This document shows, one piece after another, positions 8,864-18,495 of a DNA stretch of 64,000 bases (position 1 is its first letter; the number at the start of each line of letters is the position of its first letter). The DNA lies in the NCBI RefSeq assembly GCF_004745635.1, contig NZ_SRLB01000002.1:124001-188000 (forward strand), given 5' to 3'. A model generated the notes under the pieces. That model did not search any database. It saw only the letters and a program-made list of their open reading frames with translations, and was not told the origin of the DNA. This DNA is from Methylobacterium nonmethylotrophicum. Its GTDB lineage: Bacteria > Pseudomonadota > Alphaproteobacteria > Rhizobiales > Beijerinckiaceae. Made by a program: the position numbers and the translations under genes.

Positions 8864-9136
8864 GGTCGGCTGGCGCCCGATATAGGGAGCCATCAACGCT
8901 GGCGCAAACAGATATTATATCAGAATTATTATCAATTCGATTTTTTACATCCTATTTATGAGCAAGTGCAATCATGAAATCTGCTTTTGGATTTTTCAAA
9001 AATTTTGCAGTTATTGAAAATCAGTAAAATATCGACAGCCGGATTTTCTCTATTGCGCAAAGCCTTCCGCCGTGCTTCATTGTAACGGAATAGAAAAGAA
9101 TCAGACAAGAAATCTTTGCATAGATGAGAGGCGAGC
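8864..9136. other. AT-rich upstream region of the island
   Basis: About 270 bases of markedly AT-rich sequence (for example GATTTTTTACATCC near 8939 and GATTTTTCAAAAATTTTG near 8990), abrupt against the GC-rich flanks. It probably holds the promoter of the two island genes, but I cannot pick a convincing -35/-10 pair. A minus-strand open frame here has no family features. Confidence 0.6.
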
Positions 9137-9967
9137 ATGTCGGTGGTCACCGTTGACAAGACGGTTCTGCTCGCTTTCCTCAAACAGGGACATTGGGAGG
9201 AGGGCGCGAAAGAAAATTTGCAATTGAGAGAGCAGCTTGATTTCAGCTTCATCAAGGACATCATTGCAGACCACAAGAACGATCCCGACGACCCGACGAG
9301 TCAAGCGCATCTCGGGCTGCTCGTGCTGGCCTGCGGCGTCGCCCATTGGGGCGTTCACGGTGCACCGGCAGACCTGATCGATCCGGAGAAGGACCAATGG
9401 AAAGGTCCGCCTGCCGGACGCGGAAAGCATCTGATGGGCGTGACGGCCGGCGGTGTCGGTCTGCCGCACATGGATCGTACCTATCTCGGCCGGTTCCTGG
9501 AAAAATTTGCGCCCGCCGTCGATCCGGCAGGACATTACAAGACTATCACGAATACAATTCAGCGTCTCAAGAATGGCGTCGCTTTCGCAGTTTTTGAAGC
9601 ACAGAATCAAACGAGCGAGGGCGGAGAGATCTGGCGCGACTTCACGATGGTGGCGGAAACGGCTCTGGGTAGTTTCGCCGCACAGGAGTGGGTGATCAAC
9701 CGGTGGCTCAACCGTTACTGGATGCCGAGCGTCACCGCGGTACGCCAGGACAAGCGCGACATCACCGAGGCGATCGTCAACGCGCGGATCCGCAACTCCA
9801 GTTCGGCCACGGCCGATTGCGCGCTTCAGAGGTCCAGGGGCGCAGCTGATCCCATCGAGGTCCAGCTCACCAGCTATGTCAGCGGCTGCCCTGGATCCAA
9901 GAAGGACCATAAAAGGCGGTGGGGATACATGCGAAGGCCGGTCGTTCTCTACACATATGTAAAATAG
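9137..9967 (+). CDS. Unrecognised protein of an AT-richer island
   Basis: A 276-residue protein that I do not recognise. ATG at 9137 follows GAGAGGCGAGC. There is no signal peptide or membrane segment. Central features are a hydrophobic helix (LGLLVLACGVAHWGVHGAP), a Gly-rich turn (GVTAGGVGLPHMDRTYLGRF) and an aromatic segment (EWVINRWLNRYW). The C-terminal part holds two Cys and ends in a basic/aromatic tail. The GGVGLPHMD turn recalls Gly-rich loops of lysozyme-like muramidases, but I see no defined catalytic acid pair, so this is only a hint. Codon and base use are clearly less GC-biased than in neighbouring genes, indicating transfer. It is followed after 27 bases by a DUF2272 gene, with which it likely forms an operon. 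Confidence 0.7.
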   Translation: MSVVTVDKTVLLAFLKQGHWEEGAKENLQLREQLDFSFIKDIIADHKNDPDDPTSQAHLGLLVLACGVAHWGVHGAPADLIDPEKDQWKGPPAGRGKHLMGVTAGGVGLPHMDRTYLGRFLEKFAPAVDPAGHYKTITNTIQRLKNGVAFAVFEAQNQTSEGGEIWRDFTMVAETALGSFAAQEWVINRWLNRYWMPSVTAVRQDKRDITEAIVNARIRNSSSATADCALQRSRGAADPIEVQLTSYVSGCPGSKKDHKRRWGYMRRPVVLYTYVK

Positions 9968-9994
9968 AATTTGAATATTTGGAAGGGGGAGATC

Positions 9995-10627
9995 ATGTCA
10001 CAATTTACGACGGCAGTTGCCAATGAATGCCGGAAGCAACTCACCCGCTGGAAAAACGGCACGGGACGTGAGACCAACGATCCCTACTATCGCTATGTCG
10101 GCGAGTATTGGAGCTATGGACTCAAGAATGCCCATATCGACGGCCGAACGGTCTACCAGGATAAAAACGGAGATCCTTTCCGCCCTGCCTGGTCATCGGC
10201 CTTCATTTCCTACATCATGAGGAGAAGCGGCGCCGGCGCTGAATTTTACTACCACGAAGGCCATTGCCATTATGTCGCGAAGGCGCTCCGGGATGCTCAA
10301 GGCCCCAGCGCGACTGCGAAGTTCCTCGGTCGCGACCCCGCGCATTACGTACCCAAGGTCGGCGACCTGATCAATGCAGGTCGCGGATCCGGCAGCAATG
10401 TCCGATATTCGAACTTCTTCAAGCATTATGGCAGCAAGATCGTTCCGAAAGGGAACTTCATTCCCAGCCATTCCGACATCGTCGTGTCCGTCGATGCCGG
10501 CTCGCTGACGACCATCGGCGGCAACGTCTCAGTCGACACAGTCGGCCAGAAGACGTGGAAACTCAAACCTGACGGCACGCTCGATGACAAAAATGACCTG
10601 ATTTGCATCATTGAATGCACGCTTTGA
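9995..10627 (+). CDS. DUF2272-domain protein (predicted CHAP/NlpC-like hydrolase)
   Basis: A 210-residue protein matching the DUF2272 family by its layout. A WSSAFISYIMRRSGAG helix carries the stretch where this family usually has the reactive residue; the family is usually WSAAFIS and has Ser in place of a Cys. Next are a HEGHCHYVAKAL segment with His and Cys, then GDLINAGRG, HSDIVVSVD and a TIGGNVSVDTV beta hairpin, in the order expected of an NlpC/P60- or CHAP-like barrel. The family is thought to act on peptidoglycan or other amide bonds. I chose ATG 9995, with AAGGGGGA just upstream, over an upstream TTG at 9971. No signal peptide is seen. Coupled with the preceding unknown gene, it may be a toxin/effector or a phage-type lysin. 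Confidence 0.75.
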   Translation: MSQFTTAVANECRKQLTRWKNGTGRETNDPYYRYVGEYWSYGLKNAHIDGRTVYQDKNGDPFRPAWSSAFISYIMRRSGAGAEFYYHEGHCHYVAKALRDAQGPSATAKFLGRDPAHYVPKVGDLINAGRGSGSNVRYSNFFKHYGSKIVPKGNFIPSHSDIVVSVDAGSLTTIGGNVSVDTVGQKTWKLKPDGTLDDKNDLICIIECTL

Positions 10628-11001
10628 GACCGAATCACTCACAGCGATCCGTCTTTTCATGCAGATCGCCGGCGCGCATGGCGACGCCGACGATCTCATC
10701 GACTGTCGTACCGCCTCAGGTCGGCCCGTTGCGACATCCCGCGCGCGCATCGTCTCTCTGTCACGGCGGCGCGAGCGGGCGCCTGTCGGATCGGACTGGA
10801 TGAACCGGCAGTCACATCGTGACGAGGTCGGAAGGCCGTATGGCCATACCGTCCCGTGATGTCCTCCCGCAGACTCACGCGGTGCCGTGATCGACCCAGG
10901 CCGAGGCGCCAGGATCGTCGTGAGAGCGGGACGGGACGGCGCTCGTCGAGCACATCATGCATCGGCCGGAGATCGCACGGGTCCCGCAGCCGGCGATGGC
11001 G
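10628..11001. other. Noncoding gap after the island
   Basis: 374 bases between the DUF2272 gene and the end of solA. Base composition returns to GC-rich from about 10670. Short open frames on both strands lack family features or ribosome sites. I saw no tRNA, integrase or clear direct repeat marking the island's edge. Confidence 0.5.
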
Positions 11002-12129
11002 TCACAAACGCCCGATCCGGTGCAAGCCGATCTCGAACCGCGTCTCGCCGTCGATCGCCAGATCCGCCAGGATCTCGCCGATCACGCTGCAGAACTTGTA
11101 GCCATGGCCCGAGCACGGGGAGGCGACCACCACCTGCGGCAGGTCCGGCAGGGTGTCGAGGACGAAGTGCTCGTCCGGCGTGTTGGTGAACAGGCAGGAG
11201 CGCAACGCCATGGTCGGCCCGTCCGCCTTCGGGAAGTAGCGGGCGAGCGCGACCCGCAGGGCCGCCTCGTCATGAGCGTGGACCTCGCGGTCGATGGTCT
11301 CGGCCGGGCCGGTCTCGTTGAGGTGGTGGTAGCGCCCGAGCTTGAAGCCGGGCTGGCCCCAGGCGGGGAAGCCGTAGAAATGGCCTTCCTCGAACAGGGC
11401 GTTGAAGACCGGGAAATTCCGGAGCGTGAAGGCGCCGGGGTCGCGGGGCTGGAACCAGCCGAGCACCTGGCGCTCCGGAACCGCGCGGCCGGCGAGCGCC
11501 GGCACGATGTCCTGCATCCAGGCGCCGGCCGCGAGGACGAGGCGGCCGGCCTCGTAGGTGCCGCGCTCGGTTCGCACCCGCACCCCGTCGCCCGCCGGCT
11601 CCCAGGACAGGGCGCGCTCGCGGGCCCGGATGTCCGCCCCCTCCTCCTGCGCCAGGGCGACATGGGCCACGATGGCGCGCTCCGAGGCGACGAAGCCGCC
11701 CTCGGCCTGCAGCACCGCCGCGTGCCCGTGAGGCAGCGTGTAGCCGGGGAAGCGCGCGTTCAGCGCCCGCGCATCGAGGGTCTCGTGCGGCAGGTCGTGG
11801 AGGCGGCAGGCGGTGAGCGCCCCCTGCACCACCCGGCTGTCCTCCGGCCCGGCATCGATCGAGCCGGTGACGTACAGGAGTTGCTCGCCGAACCGCGTCT
11901 GCGCCTCGCGCCAGTTCTCGTAGGCGCGCCGCAGCAGCGGCACGTAGGACGGATCCTCGAAATAGGCGAGGCGGATGATGCGGTTGACGCCGTGGGACGA
12001 GCCCATGGCGTGCGGGATGTCGAAGCGCTCGAGCCCGAGCACCCGCTGGCCGCGGCGGGCGAGGTGCCAGCAGGCGGCGGACCCCATGCCGCCGATCCCG
12101 AGCACGATGACATCGTAGGGGCGTGACAC
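11002..12129 (-). CDS. solA: N-methyl-L-tryptophan / sarcosine oxidase-type flavoprotein
   Basis: A 375-residue member of the monomeric sarcosine oxidase family, which oxidatively demethylates N-methyl amino acids giving formaldehyde and H2O2. The FAD-binding GIGGMGSAACWHLARRG lies at the N-terminus. The region RSCLFTNTPDEHFVLD contains Cys312 at the place of the covalent flavin attachment, and CSGHGYKF closes the active site. Length fits the family (about 370-390). Formaldehyde release would suit a methylotroph. The substrate (N-methyltryptophan or sarcosine) cannot be decided from sequence. Adjacent genes are unrelated. Confidence 0.9.
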   Translation of the reverse strand: MSRPYDVIVLGIGGMGSAACWHLARRGQRVLGLERFDIPHAMGSSHGVNRIIRLAYFEDPSYVPLLRRAYENWREAQTRFGEQLLYVTGSIDAGPEDSRVVQGALTACRLHDLPHETLDARALNARFPGYTLPHGHAAVLQAEGGFVASERAIVAHVALAQEEGADIRARERALSWEPAGDGVRVRTERGTYEAGRLVLAAGAWMQDIVPALAGRAVPERQVLGWFQPRDPGAFTLRNFPVFNALFEEGHFYGFPAWGQPGFKLGRYHHLNETGPAETIDREVHAHDEAALRVALARYFPKADGPTMALRSCLFTNTPDEHFVLDTLPDLPQVVVASPCSGHGYKFCSVIGEILADLAIDGETRFEIGLHRIGRL

Positions 12130-12186
12130 GCGCCGATTCCTCTCGCGTCGCGCCCGGCCCCCTCTCGGGAGGCCGGGCCCGAGACC

Positions 12187-13230
12187 TCACTCGCCCGACG
12201 GTTCGGCGGGCTTCGGGAACAGCTCGCCCGACGGCTCGGCCCCGCCCTCGATGCCCTCGAACCGGGTGCGGCGGCGGCGGCGGGGGCGCGGCGCGGGCGC
12301 GTCGTCCTGGGCCTCGACAGGTGCGGCGGGGGGCGGCGGCGGCGCGTCCTCGACCGGGGCGGGCGCGGGAGAGACCGGGCGCACCGGGGTTGTCAGGAAG
12401 GCCGGCAGCCCGGTCGGCTCGTCGGCGGCCAGGACCGGCTCGGAGCGGGGCTCCTCGCGGCGGCGCTCGCGGCGGAATTCGGACCGGCCGCCCTCGCGGT
12501 AGCCGTCCTGCCGGGGGCCGTCCTGGCGCGGACCATCCTGGCGCAGATTTTCCGGCCTGGGGCTGTCCTGCCTCGGACCCTCCTGCCGCCCGGGTTCCGG
12601 ACGCGGCTGCTCGGCACGGGAGAGGTCCTGCCGATCGCCGCCCTGGCGCTCAGGGCGATCCTGGCGGTCGCGCTGCTGGCGCTCCTGCCGGTTCTGGAAC
12701 CGCTCGCGGCGCTCCTGGCGGTCGGGCCGGTCCTGCCGCTGGTCCTGGCGCTCTTGCCGATCCTGCCGGTCGAAGCGGGACGGGCGGTCGTCGCGGCTGT
12801 CGTAGGGCTGGGGCTGCTGGCCGGGATCGCCGTAATCGTCCGGGGCGCCGTAGCCGGAGGCGGCGTAGCCGTTGACGCCGCGCTCCTGCGGCGCGTAGCC
12901 GTTCGTCGGCGCGCCCTCGTCGTCGCCCTCCTCGTCGTCGTCGTAGCCCTGGCGACCGAAATTGCCGCCGTATTGCTGACGATACTGCTCGTTCGCGGCC
13001 GAGATGATACGGTAATAATGCTCGCCGTGCTGGAAGTAGTTCTCGGCCATCACCGGATCGCCGCTCGCCTGGGCGTCACGGGCGAGCTGGGCGTACTTCT
13101 CGGCGATGTGCTGGGCCGTGCCGCGGATTTTCACATCAGGACCGTTCGATTCGTAGGCCCGGGTGAGCGGGTTCGGTCCCTTGTTGCTGCGGTTACGGCC
13201 ACGCATACGCCTGTTCTGGTTCGGTCTCAT
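12187..13230 (-). CDS. DUF4167-domain protein with long low-complexity tail
   Basis: A 347-residue protein with an N-terminal DUF4167 domain (about residues 1-85): a basic MRPNQNRRMRGRNR start, then SNGPDVKIRGTAQHIAEKY, LARDAQASGDPVMAENYFQHGEHYYRI. This domain is nearly confined to Alphaproteobacteria; the function is unknown, and the basic start suggests RNA binding. The rest is disordered. An Asp/Glu patch is followed by Arg/Gln/Asp-rich repeats (RQDGPRQDGPRQDG and RQDRPDRQE types) and a Pro/Ala/Arg tail. The repeats correspond to short imperfect DNA repeats near 12500-12780, so length probably varies between strains. It follows prfA-prmC on the same strand. Confidence 0.88.
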   Translation of the reverse strand: MRPNQNRRMRGRNRSNKGPNPLTRAYESNGPDVKIRGTAQHIAEKYAQLARDAQASGDPVMAENYFQHGEHYYRIISAANEQYRQQYGGNFGRQGYDDDEEGDDEGAPTNGYAPQERGVNGYAASGYGAPDDYGDPGQQPQPYDSRDDRPSRFDRQDRQERQDQRQDRPDRQERRERFQNRQERQQRDRQDRPERQGGDRQDLSRAEQPRPEPGRQEGPRQDSPRPENLRQDGPRQDGPRQDGYREGGRSEFRRERRREEPRSEPVLAADEPTGLPAFLTTPVRPVSPAPAPVEDAPPPPPAAPVEAQDDAPAPRPRRRRRTRFEGIEGGAEPSGELFPKPAEPSGE

Positions 13231-13639
13231 CGGTCTCGACTGACCCTCTTCGACGACTTGAAGGGCGGGACTTCACGCGCGTGGCGGTCCTTCGTCCGTG
13301 GAGCCGGGGGGCCTCTGCCGGGCCATGTCCGTCTCCGCAGCGATGTCCGCCGTGCCCTGTGCGACCGCGGTCCGTCTCACGGTCCGGCCACCGTCGATCC
13401 ACAGATGCGGGTCACCGGACCGCCTACGCGCTGATTGGTCTGCCCGGTGGTGGAAGATCGTCCAAAGGTCCGCGCTCAATGTCGCGCCCGAGAACTGAGC
13501 CTGGCTGTGGGATCCGGACCGTTCACGATCTACCCCGGGACGTTAGCGGGTTCGGCTGGTCCCGCCAAGTGTCTTCGCGGTGTTTTCGCACGGATTCCGT
13601 GCACAAAGGCCACGGGAACCTGGATATTCCCCGTCAGCA
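13231..13639. other. Gap between prmC and the DUF4167 gene
   Basis: 409 bases without a convincing gene on either strand. It probably holds the DUF4167 promoter (minus strand). Open frames here are GC-driven and lack domains. Confidence 0.5.
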
Positions 13640-14506
13640 CTATGCCGGCACCGCCATCGCGACCACCCGCGGGTGGCCGGACAGATCCCGCCGCACCCGC
13701 GCCGACAGCCCGTGCGCGGCGGCGAGCCGCAGCAGGGCCCTCTCCTGGTCGTAGCCGATCTCGACGAGGAGATGGCCCCCCGGCGCCAGGAGGGGAGGCA
13801 CCTGCGCCAGGATGGCGCGGTAGGCGTCGAGCCCGTCGGGCCCGCCGTCGAGGGCCAGACGCGGATCGTGGTCGCGCACCTCCCCGGACAGGCCCGCAAT
13901 GACCCCGCTCGCGATGTAGGGCGGGTTCGCCACGACGACGTCGACCGGCCCGGCGAGCGCCGCGGCCCAGTCCCCGGCCGCGAAGGCGGCGCGATCGGAG
14001 ACACCGTTGCGCGCTGCATTGGCCTGGGCGGTGCGGAGCGCACCGTGCGACCGGTCGAGGCCGAGACCGCGCGCCTGCGGCCATTCGGTGAGCAATGCCA
14101 CCAGAAGACAGCCCGAGCCGGTGCCGAGATCGACGACCCGGTGCGGACCGTCCACGGCCAGGCCAAGGGCGAGGGCCGCCTCGACCAGGGTCTCGGTGTC
14201 GGGGCGCGGCACCAGGGTCTCGGGCGAGAGCCCGAAGGTCAGGCCCCAGAACTCCCAGGCGCCGATGATCCGGGCCACCGGCTCGCCGGCCGCGCGTCGG
14301 GCCAGGTAGGCGGAGAGGCGCTCCGCGCCGTCCCGCCCGACCGGATCGCTCCCGCGCAGGGCCAGATCGGTGGCCGTGACGCCCAGCGCCTCCTCGACCA
14401 GGATGCGGGCGTCGAGGGCGGCGGTCTCGATGCCGTGGGCGGCGAGGGCGTCCGCGGCGCGGGCCCGGGCGGCGATCCGGCTCGTCTCCGCGGTGATCGC
14501 CGTCAC
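13640..14506 (-). CDS. prmC: Release-factor glutamine N5-methyltransferase
   Basis: A 288-residue SAM-dependent methyltransferase that methylates the Gln of the GGQ motif in RF1 and RF2. The N-terminal helical domain includes the PrmC stretch [16 protein letters not shown]. The catalytic domain has [15 protein letters not shown] (SAM loop) and the substrate-binding NPPYIASG motif. The start is GTG at 14506 and overlaps the prfA stop (GTGA), so it is translationally coupled to the gene for its own substrate, the usual arrangement. Confidence 0.96.
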   Translation of the reverse strand: MTAITAETSRIAARARAADALAAHGIETAALDARILVEEALGVTATDLALRGSDPVGRDGAERLSAYLARRAAGEPVARIIGAWEFWGLTFGLSPETLVPRPDTETLVEAALALGLAVDGPHRVVDLGTGSGCLLVALLTEWPQARGLGLDRSHGALRTAQANAARNGVSDRAAFAAGDWAAALAGPVDVVVANPPYIASGVIAGLSGEVRDHDPRLALDGGPDGLDAYRAILAQVPPLLAPGGHLLVEIGYDQERALLRLAAAHGLSARVRRDLSGHPRVVAMAVPA

Positions 14507-15582
14507 GCCATCCCCTCGGCGGCGAGCAGAGCCGCCTGGTGCTCGGTGATCAGCGCGTCCACCACCTCGTCGAGGGCGGTGCCGGCCATCACCTCCTCGA
14601 GCCGGTAGAGCGTCAGGTTGATGCGGTGGTCGGTCACCCGGCCTTGCGGGAAGTTGTAGGTGCGGATGCGCTCCGAGCGGTCGCCGCTGCCGACCTGGGC
14701 CCGGCGGTCGGCGGCGCGGGCGGCATCCTTCTGGCTGCGCTCCTGCTCGTAGAGCTTGGCCCGCAGCAGCGCCATGGCGCGGGCGCGGTTCTTGTGCTGC
14801 GAGCGCTCCTCCTGGACGAAGATCACGATGCCGCTCGGCACGTGGGTGATGCGGATCGCCGATTCGGTCTTGTTGACGTGCTGGCCGCCCGCCCCCTGCG
14901 CCCGCATCGTGTCGATCTTCAGGTCGGCCTCGTTGACCTGGACATCGACCTCCTCCGCCTCCGGCAGAACCGCCACGGTGGCGGCCGAGGTGTGGATGCG
15001 TCCCTGCGTCTCGGTGTCGGGCACGCGCTGGACCCGGTGGGCGCCGCTCTCGAACTTCAGCCGCGCGAAGACGCCCCGCCCCTTCACCTCGGCCACGACC
15101 TCGCGGTAGCCGCCCATCGTGCCGGGGCTCTCGGAGATCACCTCGACCTTCCAGCCCTTCAGGTCGGCGTAGCGGGAATACATCCGGAAGAGATCGCCGG
15201 CGAAGAGCGCCGCCTCGTCGCCGCCGGTGCCGGCGCGCACCTCCAGGATGGCGCTCTTCTCGTCGGCGGCGTCCTTGGGCAGGAGCAGGAGCTGGAGCGC
15301 CCGGGCGGCGGCGTCGCGGGCCGCCTCGGCGTCGGGCTTCTCCTCGGCGGCGAGGGCCCGCATCTCCGGGTCGCCCTCCTCGATCATCTCCTCGACGCCG
15401 CGCAAGGCCTCGTCGGCGGCCCGAAAGGCGCGGATCGCCTCGACCACGCCGTCGAGGTCGGACAGCTCGCGCGAGAGCTGCACGAAGCTCTCCGCGTCGG
15501 CCTCGCCGGCGCTCAAGGTGGCGGTGACGATGTCGTGGCGGGCCAGGATGGCGTCGAGACGGTCGGACGGGATCGCGATCAT
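14503..15582 (-). CDS. prfA: Peptide chain release factor 1
   Basis: RF1, 359 residues, recognises UAA/UAG and triggers peptide release. The GGQ loop is present in [21 protein letters not shown]. The codon-recognition region is [23 protein letters not shown], with PDT at the PxT position. [16 protein letters not shown] and the C-terminal [11 protein letters not shown] are also family-typical. First gene of the prfA-prmC pair. Confidence 0.97.
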   Translation of the reverse strand: MIAIPSDRLDAILARHDIVTATLSAGEADAESFVQLSRELSDLDGVVEAIRAFRAADEALRGVEEMIEEGDPEMRALAAEEKPDAEAARDAAARALQLLLLPKDAADEKSAILEVRAGTGGDEAALFAGDLFRMYSRYADLKGWKVEVISESPGTMGGYREVVAEVKGRGVFARLKFESGAHRVQRVPDTETQGRIHTSAATVAVLPEAEEVDVQVNEADLKIDTMRAQGAGGQHVNKTESAIRITHVPSGIVIFVQEERSQHKNRARAMALLRAKLYEQERSQKDAARAADRRAQVGSGDRSERIRTYNFPQGRVTDHRINLTLYRLEEVMAGTALDEVVDALITEHQAALLAAEGMA

Positions 15583-16071
15583 GCAGGAGATATGGCCATT
15601 GGCAGCGGCCGGTTCAGCCGGGGCGGCCCGCGCCCGGCGCCGGAGTGGTGCCGCGTATAGCAGGTCTGCGGGGGTTGGGGAGTCGGCGCAACGGTGGACA
15701 AAGGCCGGTCTGGCCCGCAGCGGGCGCGCGAGCCCCTTTGCGGATGCGCGCCTCTCGGCCTATCTTCAAGGCGAGGAGCCGCGGGTGGCAGCCCGCGACC
15801 CCTCTTGTTGGGTAGACCTCGTTAGATCAGCCCGATCGTGATGGTGACAACCCATCCGGTCGGGCATTTCATGACGGTGATCGTCACGAACGGCCAGCCG
15901 TTCACATCTTTCACCCCCTCTCCAGTCAGCGCCAGCTCGAAAGGCGGCGGCCGGCGATTCCGCCGCAAGCCCCGCATGCCACGGGGCCTTCGCGGCCGGA
16001 GAAGGTCTCTTTCCCAACGTCAGATTTATCGCGCGCCGGGGGTTACCGAACCGCTTCCCGCGTCGGGCCCG
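15583..16071. other. Gap between ptsP and prfA
   Basis: 489 bases with no gene I can support. There is one small hairpin, CGCGGG-TGGCAG-CCCGCG at 15780-15797, and a few short self-complementary GTGATNGTCAC-like words near 15840-15890. Open frames on both strands lack ribosome sites or family features. Confidence 0.5.
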
Positions 16072-18333
16072 TCAGACCGGAACGCCGTGCGCCTCGGCGA
16101 AGGCGGCGAGCGCCGGGCGTAGCGAGGCGCCGTCGCGGGTCCGCGCCAGCTCCTGCTCCAGGAAGGCCGAGACCGCCGCGGCGTCGAGCCCCAGCACCAT
16201 CGCCTTCACCGGGCCGAGCGAGGCCGGGGACATCGAGAGGGCCCGGAAGCCGAGGCCGATCAGCGCCATCGCCTCGAGCGGCCGGCCGCCGATCTCGCCG
16301 CAGACCGTGGCCGGGGTGCCGGCGGCCGCGGCCCGTTCGGCGATGAGCCGGAAGGCCCGGAGCGCGGCGGCGCTCAAGGGGTCGAAGCGGTTGGCGACCT
16401 GGCGGTTCTCGCGGTCGACCGCGAACAGGAACTGCATCAGGTCGTTCGATCCGACCGACAGGAAATCGGCCTCCGCCGCGATCTCGTCCATCTGGAACAG
16501 CAGCGAGGGCACCTCGACCATGACGCCGAGGCGGCAATCCACCGGCAGCGGATAGCCATGGCGGGCAAGGTGCGCCTTCTCGCGCTCGACGATCGCCCGG
16601 GCGCGGACGAACTCCTCCACGGTCGCGACCATCGGGAACATGATCTTGAGCGGACGCCCCCGCGCGGCCTTGAGCAGCGCGCGCAACTGCATGCGCAGGA
16701 GGCCCGGCCGGTCGAGCCCGATGCGGATCGCCCGCCAGCCGAGCGCCGGGTTCTCCTCCTCGAGGGCCTTCATGTAGGGCAGCACCTTGTCGCCGCCGAT
16801 GTCGAGGGTCCGGATCGTCACCGGCCGGTCGCCGACGGCGTCGAACACCGTCTCGTACAGAACCTGCTGCTCGGCCGCCGTCGGCATCCGCTCGGCCACC
16901 ATGAACTGCAACTCGGTGCGGAACAGCCCGACGCCCTCGGCCCCGGTCTCGGCGAGGTGCGAGAGGTCGACGATCAGGCCGGCATTGAGCTGGAGCGTGA
17001 CCGGCACGCCGTCGCGGGTGACCGAGGGCAGGTCGCGCAACGAGCGGTACTGCTCCTGGCGCCGCGCCCGCAGGCGCGCCTTCTCGGCATAGGCCGCCTC
17101 GATCTCCGGCCCGGGGCGGATCTGGATCTCGCCGGCCCCGCCGTCGACGATGATGGCGTCGCCGGATTCGACGAGGGCGGTGGCGTTGGCCACCTCGCCC
17201 ACCGCCGGGATGCCGAGGGCGCGCGCCACGATGGCGATGTGGCTCGTCGGCCCGCCCTCCTCCAGCACCACCCCGCGCAGGCGGGCACGGTCGTAGTCGA
17301 GGAGGGCTGCCGGCCCCATCGAGCGGGCCACCAGGATGGCGTTCTCGGGCATCGCCGAGGGGCCGATCCCCTCGCGGCCGACGAGCTGGCGCAGCAGCCG
17401 GTTGGCAAGGTCGTCGAGGTCGTGCAGGCGCTCGCGCAGGTAGGGATCGCTCTGGCGCAGCATGCGGGCGCGGTTGTCGGACTGCACCCGCTCCACCGCG
17501 GCCTCCGCGGTGAGGCCCGACAGCACCGCCTCGCGCATCCGCCGCAGCCAGCCCTGGTCGTGGGCGAACATCCGGACGGTCTCGAGCACCTCCCGGTGCT
17601 CGCCGGCGCCCGCGACGTCGCCGCGCTCGACGAGGTCGTCGATGGCCGCCCGCACCTCGGCGATGGCCGTGTCGAGGCGCGAGGCCTCGCGCTCGACGTT
17701 CTCGGCGATCAGGTTGCGCACCACGATGCGCGGCTCGTGCAGCACGACGTGGCCGAGGCCCACGCCGTCGGCGAGCGCCACGCCGCTCTGGGAGAGCGCC
17801 CGGCGCGAGGCGCTGACGGTGCCGGGCGACAGCGCCTGGAGCTCGCCCGAGGCGATCATCTCGGCGAGCACCATCGCGGTGGTCTGGAGCGCCTCGATCT
17901 CCTCCTCGGAATAGACCCGGTAGGTGCGGTTCTGCACCACCAGCACGCCGAGCGTGTTGCCGGCCCGCAGGAGCGGCACGCCCAGGAAGGCGTGGTAGAC
18001 CTCCTCGCCGGTCTCCGGGCGGTAGGAGAAGGCGGGATGCGCCTGGGCGTCGGAGAGGGAGAGCGGCTCGGCGGTGGCGGCGATCAGGCCGACCAGGCCC
18101 TCGCCGGCCCGCATGGTGGTGAGGTGCACCGCCTCGCGGTTGAGGCCTTCCGTGGCGAACAGCTCCAGCATGCCGTCGTCCCGCAGGACGTAGACGGAGC
18201 AGACCTCCGCGACCATGTTGGACGCGATGAGCACGACGATGCGGTCGAGGCGCGCCTGCGGGCCGACCGGCTCCGCCATGGCCTCGCGAAGGCGGCGCAG
18301 TAGCAGGCGCGGGCCTCCAGGCGCTGCGGGCAT
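16072..18333 (-). CDS. ptsP: Nitrogen-PTS enzyme I (EI-Ntr) with GAF domain
   Basis: The first phosphotransferase of the PTS-Ntr relay: it takes phosphate from PEP and passes it to NPr and then EIIA-Ntr, a regulatory chain linked to nitrogen and K(+) status. The protein is 753 residues, the family's normal length. The N-terminal GAF domain (about 1-165) senses glutamine/2-oxoglutarate in relatives. The phospho-His domain has GGPTSHIAIVARALGIPAVG with the active His. The PEP-binding barrel holds LFRTELQFM, TLDIGGDKVLPY, RIGLDRPGLLRMQLRALLKA, KIMFPMV and VGSNDLMQFLFAVDREN. The loop CGEIGGRPLEAMAL carries the active Cys. ATG at 18333 is chosen; a GTG at 18348 is possible. Downstream of lysC on the same strand. 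Confidence 0.96.
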   Translation of the reverse strand: MPAAPGGPRLLLRRLREAMAEPVGPQARLDRIVVLIASNMVAEVCSVYVLRDDGMLELFATEGLNREAVHLTTMRAGEGLVGLIAATAEPLSLSDAQAHPAFSYRPETGEEVYHAFLGVPLLRAGNTLGVLVVQNRTYRVYSEEEIEALQTTAMVLAEMIASGELQALSPGTVSASRRALSQSGVALADGVGLGHVVLHEPRIVVRNLIAENVEREASRLDTAIAEVRAAIDDLVERGDVAGAGEHREVLETVRMFAHDQGWLRRMREAVLSGLTAEAAVERVQSDNRARMLRQSDPYLRERLHDLDDLANRLLRQLVGREGIGPSAMPENAILVARSMGPAALLDYDRARLRGVVLEEGGPTSHIAIVARALGIPAVGEVANATALVESGDAIIVDGGAGEIQIRPGPEIEAAYAEKARLRARRQEQYRSLRDLPSVTRDGVPVTLQLNAGLIVDLSHLAETGAEGVGLFRTELQFMVAERMPTAAEQQVLYETVFDAVGDRPVTIRTLDIGGDKVLPYMKALEEENPALGWRAIRIGLDRPGLLRMQLRALLKAARGRPLKIMFPMVATVEEFVRARAIVEREKAHLARHGYPLPVDCRLGVMVEVPSLLFQMDEIAAEADFLSVGSNDLMQFLFAVDRENRQVANRFDPLSAAALRAFRLIAERAAAAGTPATVCGEIGGRPLEAMALIGLGFRALSMSPASLGPVKAMVLGLDAAAVSAFLEQELARTRDGASLRPALAAFAEAHGVPV

Positions 18334-18495
18334 CGTGTCGTGTTCCACCCTGTGGCGAGCCGGACCCGGCGCGGCGCAACCGTGAGGCTTGGCTCGCGCG
18401 GGCCTGACGCATCGGCCCCGTCATCGCCGTATAGCGAGTCAGGCGCCCGGCCGGCAAGCATCCTTCCGGGGGAGCGGGGCGATGCCCTGCTCCGG

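Noticed and set aside
8956..9276. Minus-strand 106-residue frame in the AT-rich island
   Set aside because: It overlaps the start of the plus-strand gene, which has a good ribosome site; the minus frame has none and no family features. It is open mainly because the region is AT-rich by local standards.
10611..10962. Small frames on both strands after the DUF2272 gene
   Set aside because: Arg-rich, no ribosome site, no immunity-protein-like features; I looked here for an immunity gene and could not support one.
15766..16122. Possible small genes between prfA and ptsP
   Set aside because: The frames on either strand overlap each other or the ptsP end and lack ribosome sites and recognisable domains.
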